Shown: in pieces, positions 7,813 to 14,199 of the stretch | How positions within the stretch are numbered: the first letter of the stretch is position 1 | Layout of the letters: each line of letters starts with the position of its first letter | Assembly (NCBI GenBank): GCA_038527215.1 | Contig: JBCBGC010000161.1 | Location: 1 to 16,793, forward strand | Direction of reading: 5' to 3' | DNA length: 16,793 nt | DNA from: JAWPMV01 sp038527215 | Lineage (GTDB): Bacteria > Bacteroidota > Bacteroidia > J057 | Program-made: the position numbers and the translations under genes | The notes under the pieces: model-generated | Told to the model about the DNA's origin: nothing | The model's input: only the letters and a program-made list of their open reading frames with translations | Database searches by the model: none

Positions 7813-8753
7813 AGTATCCTGATGAAACATTTTTGGCCAGATGGATGGCGGGCGAACTGAGCCCGGAGGAGTTGGCGGCCTTTGAACAAACGGAGGATTA
7901 TCAGCAACTGAGTAAGTTCATGAAGCTGATGGAGCAAGGGGAAGCCCAGCCTTTTGATCAGGAAAAAGTGTTACAGAAGGTAAAAGCGGCCATTCGGGAA
8001 GAGGTGGAAGTGCCAAAAACCAACCCCCTCTGGCAAAAACCAGCCTTCTACCTGAGCATGGCTGCGGCGGTAATGGTGCTGCTCCTGGTTTTCTGGCCCG
8101 AATCCGAACCTCAGACCTTTATCGTGGCCCAGGAAACGCAAAAAGGGGAACAGAAAGTGGTACAGCTCAAGGATGGGAGCACGGTTACCCTGAATGCCGA
8201 GAGTATTTTGGCCGGAGCATTACTCGCGGATTTCAGCGCGCGGAAGCTTCGCCTGGCAGGGGAAGCCTTTTTCGAGGTTCCTCAAAAGGGCGCCTTCCAG
8301 GTAGAGACCGCTTTGGGCAAGGTATCCGTACTGGGCACTTCCTTCTCCGTCAGCGCTCGCCAGCAGCATTTTTTGGTGCAATGCTATAGCGGCAAGGTAG
8401 AAGTCCTACAGGCAGGGAGTCCGGCCCCTGTCATCCTAGAACCCGGAGATCAATTTGAAGCCCGCGGTCCGCAAGCCACCCTAAGCACTTCTTTTGAGTT
8501 GACGCAGCCCAGGCCCACCTGGACCACAGGAGCCAGCCAGTTGAATCAGGTTCCGCTGGCAGAAATCGCCGCAGAACTTGGCCGACAGTTTGACGTCAGG
8601 GTCCTTCTGGCCCCGGAACTGGATCCACAAAAAATCCTCACCGTCAGTTTCCCCCACGATCAATTGGAAGCAGCCCTGCAAATCGGTTTTCAGGAACTAG
8701 GCATAGCCTGGGAACAACAGGGAGATAGCCTCGTGATCCTGAAAGCTCCTTAA
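7809..8753 (+). CDS. FecR-family anti-sigma factor
   Basis: A 314-aa inner-membrane anti-sigma factor. The cytoplasmic N-terminal part (1-75; FLARWMAGELSPEELAAFE) should bind the ECF sigma factor encoded just upstream. One membrane helix lies at about 79-97 (YLSMAAAVMVLLLVFW). The periplasmic FecR domain lies at about 110-205 (VQLKDGSTVTLNAES, LRLAGEAFFEV, VSVLGTSFSVSA, CYSGKVEVLQ). The C-terminal DUF4974-type domain is at about 245-311. Residues 249-311 can be aligned without gaps to the STN domain of the receptor gene in this window, with 13 identities in 63. Known FecIRA systems have the receptor STN domain contact FecR across the periplasm. Confidence 0.92.
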   Translation: MKYPDETFLARWMAGELSPEELAAFEQTEDYQQLSKFMKLMEQGEAQPFDQEKVLQKVKAAIREEVEVPKTNPLWQKPAFYLSMAAAVMVLLLVFWPESEPQTFIVAQETQKGEQKVVQLKDGSTVTLNAESILAGALLADFSARKLRLAGEAFFEVPQKGAFQVETALGKVSVLGTSFSVSARQQHFLVQCYSGKVEVLQAGSPAPVILEPGDQFEARGPQATLSTSFELTQPRPTWTTGASQLNQVPLAEIAAELGRQFDVRVLLAPELDPQKILTVSFPHDQLEAALQIGFQELGIAWEQQGDSLVILKAP

Positions 8754-8774
8754 GCCTATCACGGAAATTTTTCC

Positions 8775-10040
8775 CTAAAATCGGTAGCCCAATAATACGT
8801 ATGCTCGGTGAACTGTAGATTGGAGCGCGGAGTTCAGGGTCGGGCCGGAACTGTACTCATAGCGAGCTTCCAGGTCCCACTGCTTTATGCGTAACCCCAG
8901 CCCCCCAACAAAGCCCAGTTCCAGTTTTTGTGGCTCAGCAATCATCGGGCCCTCCTCTACCAATTGAGGCTCATTGATCAGGCGGATAAAATTGGTGTAG
9001 GTAGAGTCTGCCACCAAAAACCCCAGTGAAAGTCCCGTATGTACATAGAAGCCCGCCTTCCGCTTGCCTTCGAAAATGTATTTGGCCGTATGGGCGGTCT
9101 TTAGGTAGGTAACAGACACATAGTTTTCATACAGCCACTGAATGTCGTTGGTAAAATCTCGACGCGCCTCCCCACTCACCCGATAGTTACCGAGGCCCAC
9201 TTCATTATGGAAGGCGATGCGTTGTCGGCCTAACGGGAAGGCCAGGTCAACAAAGGCCCCTCCAAAGGGTCGAATGGAAGTGCTCAGCTCAGCATTGGCA
9301 GGCCCATAGTAATCACGATTATCGCTGGCCAGGTCCAGGATGGCCATCATGCCTCCCGCCAACAACCCCACTTCGACGCGCATCACAGAAGTAGCCCGAC
9401 CAGTTTGATCCTCATCGGCTTCCTTCTCCAGGCATTTTTGGAAATCTTCAAACAGGTAAATCAGAGAATTTTGTTCATACAAAACCTCCGGGATCAGGAA
9501 TTGGATGTTGGGGCATTCCCTCAGGTAGAGGTATAGTTGCTTATGGAATTGCTTGTTTTCCTTGGTCTCTCCTCCATCGGCCGGATCCCGGTATTCCTTA
9601 TAGATCAGCAATTCCCAGCCCCCTGCATTTTTTATGTAAAAATGTGCTTTCTTTTCCTCATCCTTGTACAGGTAAAGCGCCTTTTCTTCCCCGATGAGTT
9701 TGAGGACAAAAGCGCTGGTTTCACGCAGCTTGGGGGCTTTGCTATCGTCGAATTCTCCTTTCTCCCAGGGGCTGATTTCCAGTTGAATGCGGGCGCTTTC
9801 ATACAGCTTGCTTCCCACCTGGAAAGCCTGGAGTTCTCCGGCCTCATAGTTGACTACGCCATTTTTTCGGAAGCTGATTTTTGTGGGGGTCTGACCGGAA
9901 AAAGCGATTTCTCCAGCCAGGATTTCTCCTTCGAGGGTAGTGATGGTTCCGGACCGGAAATTCTGGGCCGAAGCTATCGAACAACAAAACATGAGAAGGC
10001 TGGCCAGGATCAGGCCCAAGGGGAGCTTGTGTATCTTCAT
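8775..10040 (-). CDS. exported protein with PorT-like outer-membrane beta-barrel C-terminus
   Basis: A 421-aa protein of unknown function. The signal peptide ends SASA before Gln26. The N-terminal domain (about 28-110; GTITTLEGEILAGEIAF, PTKISFRKNG, ELQAFQV) resembles the soluble domain found in front of many Bacteroidota outer-membrane beta-barrel proteins. A mixed middle region (about 110-215) contains two Cys. Residues about 225-421 look like an 8-strand-type barrel with alternating hydrophobic strands (VEVGLLAGGMMAIL, GFYVHTGLSLGFLV, ELGFVGGLGLRI) and a C-terminal YRF. It converges on fecR with only 21 bp between the stops, so it is not part of that block. I do not recognise a specific function. 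Confidence 0.75.
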   Translation of the reverse strand: MKIHKLPLGLILASLLMFCCSIASAQNFRSGTITTLEGEILAGEIAFSGQTPTKISFRKNGVVNYEAGELQAFQVGSKLYESARIQLEISPWEKGEFDDSKAPKLRETSAFVLKLIGEEKALYLYKDEEKKAHFYIKNAGGWELLIYKEYRDPADGGETKENKQFHKQLYLYLRECPNIQFLIPEVLYEQNSLIYLFEDFQKCLEKEADEDQTGRATSVMRVEVGLLAGGMMAILDLASDNRDYYGPANAELSTSIRPFGGAFVDLAFPLGRQRIAFHNEVGLGNYRVSGEARRDFTNDIQWLYENYVSVTYLKTAHTAKYIFEGKRKAGFYVHTGLSLGFLVADSTYTNFIRLINEPQLVEEGPMIAEPQKLELGFVGGLGLRIKQWDLEARYEYSSGPTLNSALQSTVHRAYVLLGYRF

Positions 10041-10115
10041 GGTACATGGATTATGTGCAGCTACAAGTTATCTTCCTCGCCCTTAAGCTCAAAATTTTAT
10101 TTCCTTCTTGGCCAT

Positions 10116-10163
10116 AAAAAATCGGGAGGAAGAAAATTGTTCCTTTTCCCCCTCCCGAATTTT
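10116..10163 (-). terminator. rho-independent terminator after the GH32 gene
   Basis: On the minus strand, reading from the GH32 stop, a stem with arms 10151-10163 and 10117-10129 (core CGGGAGG/CCTCCCG, one mismatch in 13) encloses a 21-nt loop and is followed by six U (10116-10121). It lies 15-65 bp after the stop codon at 10179, in the gap before the next minus-strand gene. Confidence 0.8.
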
Positions 10164-10178
10164 GAGTTCTATTGTCTA

Positions 10179-11771
10179 TCAGGGTTTGGCCCACACACCT
10201 TCCAGCTGATACAGCTCAGCCTGGGTCATCTCAGCTTTTCCTCCTTCGGTGAAGAAAGCTAGTTTGGTAAAACGTTCATTAGGAAAGAAATTATCGGTCA
10301 TGACCGTCAGCCCCTCTTCTGCCAGGAGTTCCACGGAAGCATGGTCCCAAAAAACCTCCAGGGTCATTTCGTTGGAGAGCTGCTTAGCCGGAGCGAGGTG
10401 CAATCCCGGAAAGGCTTCCGAAAAATCCATTTTTCCCGCCTGCCTCCGATCCACAAAATATTGCCCTCCCGCTAGATCTAGCCCTAGCTTGACCTGCTCG
10501 CCCAGGGCATTGCTCAGCATGATGCCTAGGGTCTGGGGAGCAGTCTCTGCCTCCCAGCGGAAATGCACCTTCATTTCGGAGAGGTCCGGATCAAATTCAA
10601 TTTCTCCGGTTTGGTCCAGCTCACCTGCAACTTCTCTGGCCCCCAAATCACTCTTCAAGCCCCGCAGTCCCTCCATTTCGGCAACCACTGCCTGTTTGAG
10701 CCTCAATCCTCCCTCGGTCTGGACAAAACTCAGTACCCGTGGCAGGGTCATGGCACTGCGCCAGGGACGGGTCGGCACCTTGGTGGCGTATTGCCAGTTG
10801 CTCATCCAGCCCAGGAAAATGCGACGCCCGTCTGCTTCCGGCACATCTGACCAGGTAACCCCTGCGTAGTTGTCTTTGCCATAGTCTAACCATAGCACTT
10901 CATCGGCGGTATTGGCATTGGTGAAAAGGCTGCCATCAAAGTCACCTACGAAGTACATGGTGCCCGAACCGCCATTAGGGCCTCCACTGCCCAGGCTGAC
11001 GATCATCAGCCATCTTGTTTCATCCGTCCCTTCAATCGGCAATTCAAATAAATCCGGACACTCCCAGACGCCTCCGTGGCTGCCCTGGTCCGCCCCGAAC
11101 TCACTGGCGAAGGTCCATTCCTTGAGGTTCGCAGATTGATAGAGATGTACCCGGTCTTTGACAGCCAGGATCATCACCCATTGACTGCTTTCCTCATGCC
11201 AAAACACCTTGGGATCGCGGAAGTCCTTGATCCCGGGACTAGGGATAACCGGATTGCCTTCGTACTTGGTCCAGGTCCGGCCTTTGTCGTTGCTGTAAGC
11301 GATGCCCTGGGTTTGGAAGTCGTTGGTACCGGCTTTTTCTCCTGCCGTATCATGGTAGGTATAAATGGCCACCAGGGCCTTTTCCTCCCCGGTTTGAAAA
11401 CCAGCGGTATTGTTTTCATCCACCACGGCACTACCAGAGAAAATGTAGCCCAGGCTATCCGGATATAAAGCAATGGGCAAATGCTCCCAATGCAGCATAT
11501 CGGTGCTGATGGCATGGCCCCAGTGCATAGGCCCCCAGACGTCTCCATCCGGATAGTGCTGATAAAAAAGGTGGTATTCGCCCTCATAGTAAACCATGCC
11601 ATTGGGGTCATTCATCCACATTTTTTCCGGAGAAAAGTGGGCTTGAGGGCGGTGGTGCTCGGTGTAGTAATCCGACAAGAGGGTCGTCGGTTGTTCCTTA
11701 GAGGTTTCGCCTTGCTGGCAAGAAAAAAACATGATCCCCAAAAGCGCAAGCGAAGTAGCCAATTTGTACAT
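10179..11771 (-). CDS. glycoside hydrolase family 32 lipoprotein (levanase/exo-inulinase/invertase type)
   Basis: A 530-aa beta-fructosidase that should release fructose from fructans or sucrose. The N-terminus is a lipoprotein-type signal with Cys18 in GIMFFSCQQ, a slightly atypical lipobox. The five-bladed propeller carries all three GH32 hallmarks: WMNDPNG with nucleophile Asp55, FRDPK with the transition-state stabiliser Asp186, and WECPD with acid/base Glu237. The C-terminal beta-sandwich covers about 370-530. The length fits the exo-acting GH32 enzymes. It follows the MFS sugar porter by 24 bp on the same strand, so the two probably form an operon: extracellular or periplasmic cleavage, then monosaccharide or sucrose uptake. 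Whether it prefers levan, inulin or sucrose cannot be read from the sequence. Confidence 0.92.
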   Translation of the reverse strand: MYKLATSLALLGIMFFSCQQGETSKEQPTTLLSDYYTEHHRPQAHFSPEKMWMNDPNGMVYYEGEYHLFYQHYPDGDVWGPMHWGHAISTDMLHWEHLPIALYPDSLGYIFSGSAVVDENNTAGFQTGEEKALVAIYTYHDTAGEKAGTNDFQTQGIAYSNDKGRTWTKYEGNPVIPSPGIKDFRDPKVFWHEESSQWVMILAVKDRVHLYQSANLKEWTFASEFGADQGSHGGVWECPDLFELPIEGTDETRWLMIVSLGSGGPNGGSGTMYFVGDFDGSLFTNANTADEVLWLDYGKDNYAGVTWSDVPEADGRRIFLGWMSNWQYATKVPTRPWRSAMTLPRVLSFVQTEGGLRLKQAVVAEMEGLRGLKSDLGAREVAGELDQTGEIEFDPDLSEMKVHFRWEAETAPQTLGIMLSNALGEQVKLGLDLAGGQYFVDRRQAGKMDFSEAFPGLHLAPAKQLSNEMTLEVFWDHASVELLAEEGLTVMTDNFFPNERFTKLAFFTEGGKAEMTQAELYQLEGVWAKP

Positions 11772-11795
11772 AAAAGTAAGAGATAGTAGTGAATC

Positions 11796-13124
11796 CTAAA
11801 CTTCTTCCAGAGAAGTTCCTTTGGTTTCCGGCATCATGAAGATGACAAAAAGTAGTTGCAGCACCATCATACCTGCAAAAGCGAGAAAAATATAGCCCAC
11901 ATAACCGCCGGCTTGTGCCGCCTCCAATACCTGCGGCATAAAGAGCGTAATCAGCGCGGCTGCTACCCAGTGTGTAGAGCTTCCCAGCGATTGTCCGGTG
12001 GCCCTGAGATGGTTAGGGAAAATTTCTGAAATAAAGACCCAGATCACGGCTCCCTGACCAATGGCGTGGGAGGCAATAAAAAGAAAGAGAAAAGCCGGCA
12101 CAGCTATGCCCTGCCAGTCATAAAAGAAAGCCATGGCAACCATGGTGAGGGAAAAGATATAGCCAACGGAACCTATATACATCAACAGCTTTCTGCCGAC
12201 CCGGTCGATGAGGTAAAGCCCCAGCATGGTAAAAATGAGGTTGACGATCCCAATGCCGATGCCGCCCAGGAAAGCTGCTTCAGATCCCAGGCCCGCCACT
12301 TCGAAGATGCGTTTGGAGAAATACAAAAAGGCGTTGATCCCTGATACCTGGTTGAAAAAGGCAAAAAGAAAAGCTAGTAAAAAGGCATAGCGATATTTGG
12401 GATCGAACAGTCCCTGGTTCTTGGTTACGGTATTTCCCTTTTCCTGGATAGAGGTGAGGATGCTTTCGGCTTCTGCTTCCGTATTGAGTTGCAACAGGAT
12501 CTCACGGGCCCTTTCCACATCGTTTTTTCTCACCACCAACCAGCGGGGACTATTTGGAACGCCCAAGACCATCACGGTGTAAATGATCGCTGGAATCGCT
12601 TCTACCCCCATCATCCAGCGCCAGGCATTTTCTCCCAGACCACTCAAGGCAAAGTTGGAAGCATAAGCGATCAATATCCCGAATACAATGTTGAACTGGT
12701 ACATAGCGACCAGGCTTCCCCGACGATGGGCGGGAGCAATCTCAGACACATAGGCCGGAGCAGCAATGGTAGAGGCACCTACCCCCAGTCCACCCATGAA
12801 TCTAAAAAAGGAAAAGGAGTAAGGATCTGACACCAGGGCTGAGCCGAGGGCAGAAATAGTATACAGAATCCCGATCCAAATAAGGGTGTTCTTTCTGCCA
12901 AACCGGTCGGTAGGAATGCTGCCAAACAAGGCCCCGATGACCGTGCCCCACAGCGCCATAGACACAACCAGGCCATGCGACATCCCGAAGCCTTTCCAGA
13001 GTTCCTGGATTTGTTGCTCTGCCCCATTGATCACGATGGTGTCAAACCCAAATAAAAAGCCCGCCAGGGCTACGGTGATGGACCAATATAGAATTTTGTT
13101 GTTCGTAGGAGAAGTAGTGTTCAT
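11796..13124 (-). CDS. MFS sugar porter (sugar:H+ symporter-like)
   Basis: A 442-aa inner-membrane transporter of the major facilitator superfamily, sugar porter family, with about 12 hydrophobic helices. Family signatures are visible: FGFDTIVINGA in helix 1, DRFGRK (73-78) and a second DRVGRK between helices 8 and 9, EIAPAHRRGSLVAMYQ, a PNSPRWLV variant of the usual PESPRWL, QVSGINAFLYFS, and PETKG near the C-terminus (432-436). The probable substrate is fructose or another hexose released by the GH32 enzyme encoded 24 bp downstream; that is inference from the neighbour. No fructokinase or regulator gene is present in the window. Confidence 0.92.
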   Translation of the reverse strand: MNTTSPTNNKILYWSITVALAGFLFGFDTIVINGAEQQIQELWKGFGMSHGLVVSMALWGTVIGALFGSIPTDRFGRKNTLIWIGILYTISALGSALVSDPYSFSFFRFMGGLGVGASTIAAPAYVSEIAPAHRRGSLVAMYQFNIVFGILIAYASNFALSGLGENAWRWMMGVEAIPAIIYTVMVLGVPNSPRWLVVRKNDVERAREILLQLNTEAEAESILTSIQEKGNTVTKNQGLFDPKYRYAFLLAFLFAFFNQVSGINAFLYFSKRIFEVAGLGSEAAFLGGIGIGIVNLIFTMLGLYLIDRVGRKLLMYIGSVGYIFSLTMVAMAFFYDWQGIAVPAFLFLFIASHAIGQGAVIWVFISEIFPNHLRATGQSLGSSTHWVAAALITLFMPQVLEAAQAGGYVGYIFLAFAGMMVLQLLFVIFMMPETKGTSLEEV

Positions 13125-13142
13125 ACGTAGAAGTTAGCTGGT

Positions 13143-13167
13143 AATGCCTTTCGATGATCATGGCATT
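13143..13167. promoter_or_regulatory. possible operator: interrupted palindrome upstream of the MFS gene
   Basis: AATGCC (13143-13148) and GGCATT (13162-13167) are reverse complements, and between them lies a perfect 8-bp palindrome ATGATCAT (13154-13161). The element is 18 bp upstream of the MFS start codon, where a repressor or activator could act. No regulator gene is in the window, so this is a weak call. Confidence 0.25.
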
Positions 13168-13252
13168 TGCAGAAAGGGTCCTGGCCCTTCGCCTTAGGCT
13201 CAAGGTAGCTTTCCTCCAGCAAAACTCCATTTTACCGAACCAGATATTTCTG

Positions 13253-13284
13253 AAAAACAAAAAAGCCCACCAACCGGTGGGCTC
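13253..13284 (-). terminator. rho-independent terminator after the TonB-C gene
   Basis: On the minus strand a perfect 8-bp stem AGCCCACC/GGTGGGCT (arms 13276-13283 and 13264-13271, 4-nt loop) runs into a U-rich tract (13253-13264). It lies about 32 bp after the TAG at 13316-13318 and separates this gene from the MFS gene. Confidence 0.9.
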
Positions 13285-13315
13285 GCTATCTAAGGCACAA
13301 AACGAATGAAATCTC

Positions 13316-13762
13316 CTAGGTTGGCATCCTAAAAGCAAAGGGCAGGGTGATCCAGGCCGCAACAGGCTGGGTGCCTTTTTGTCCCGGCTTGAACTTCAAG
13401 TGGGCAACCTCTTGCTCCACAGCACAAACCAGGAGCGGATGGACTTCTGTCATCACCAGATGGCGCACATACTGCCCATGCTGATCTACAAGGATTCTCA
13501 GGTATACTACCCCTTGCACCCCCGCAGCAGCGGCTGCTTCTGGGTAAGTGATATGGGACCGTACCTTCGCATAATTCAAGGGCAGGGGTTCGGATATCTT
13601 ATGGACAAAGGTGAAAGGGCCAGGGATGACCTTTACTGAAGCGGTAGTGGTCGTCGGATAGAGACTTTCAGTAGAAGCCCAGGCCATCTGGGCCTGCACT
13701 GCTACCGAAAAGCAGCAGGCAATCAGGCACAGGCAGGCGGTTTTGATGGCTGACAGTTTCAT
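13316..13762 (-). CDS. small secreted TonB C-terminal-domain protein
   Basis: A 148-aa protein with a Sec signal peptide (cleavage VQA before Gln25) and one TonB C-terminal domain at about 65-147 (ITYPEAAAAAGVQGVVYLRI, LVDQHGQYVRH, HPLLVCAVEQEV, LKFKPGQKGTQPVAAWITLP). It matches the usual order of that fold. It lacks the N-terminal membrane anchor retained in true TonB and the long Pro-rich linker, so it probably cannot couple ExbBD energy to receptors in the usual way. It is monocistronic: a terminator follows and the next gene upstream is divergent. Its role is unknown; a periplasmic binder or an adaptor are both possible. Confidence 0.8.
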   Translation of the reverse strand: MKLSAIKTACLCLIACCFSVAVQAQMAWASTESLYPTTTTASVKVIPGPFTFVHKISEPLPLNYAKVRSHITYPEAAAAAGVQGVVYLRILVDQHGQYVRHLVMTEVHPLLVCAVEQEVAHLKFKPGQKGTQPVAAWITLPFAFRMPT

Positions 13763-14199
13763 GGAAAATTACGGTTAAAGCGTTGTTGGTGGTTGTAAAA
13801 GGGCACAGAGATACCGGGTCCGGGCTTTGGTGAAAAGCGGACCAGAAGATGGCTGGGAGAGACAGCCTGAATAAGTCTTTGGAAAAATGAAATTTAGAGA
13901 GGCGTACCCGGCACCTGATTCCGGGTCCTTTCAGCTATCGCAAGGTCCACCTGGCATACGGGCGGGGAAAGGCCCTGCTCAGGGTGGGTTGCGCTTAAGA
14001 GTTACCCGACCGGATCAAAATGTAACCCGGCCAGGGAATTTTTTCATACCAGCAACATTCACAGAGCACTTTCGGTTGAGATTTGCTCGGAAGTCCTGCG
14101 GAGATATTGCCAACAAAAAGCCCCCTCAGGACTTTGTAAATCCAATTTTTTTGCCCCAACTTATAGATAAGAAAATCCTTCGATCAAAAGCTACTACTC
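13763..14199. other. 437-bp divergent intergenic region
   Basis: This gap separates the minus-strand TonB-C gene and the plus-strand ligase gene and must hold both promoters. I could not find a convincing TTTG/TAnnTTTG pair for either gene. It holds four copies of ACCCGG or its complement CCGGGT (13814, 13906, 13921, 14025); the 13906 and 13921 copies form a 6-bp hairpin with a 9-nt loop. A 7-bp inverted repeat (14092-14098 with 14127-14133) is also present. No RNA gene was recognised. Confidence 0.6.

Noticed and set aside
8754..8774. Bidirectional terminator between fecR and the beta-barrel gene.
   Set aside because: Only a weak GGAAA/TTTCC self-complementarity with a 2-nt loop is present; no GC-rich stem.
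9537..10262. 241-codon plus-strand frame opposite the beta-barrel gene.
   Set aside because: It is antisense to a well-supported coding region, crosses the terminator and runs into the GH32 gene; no family resemblance.
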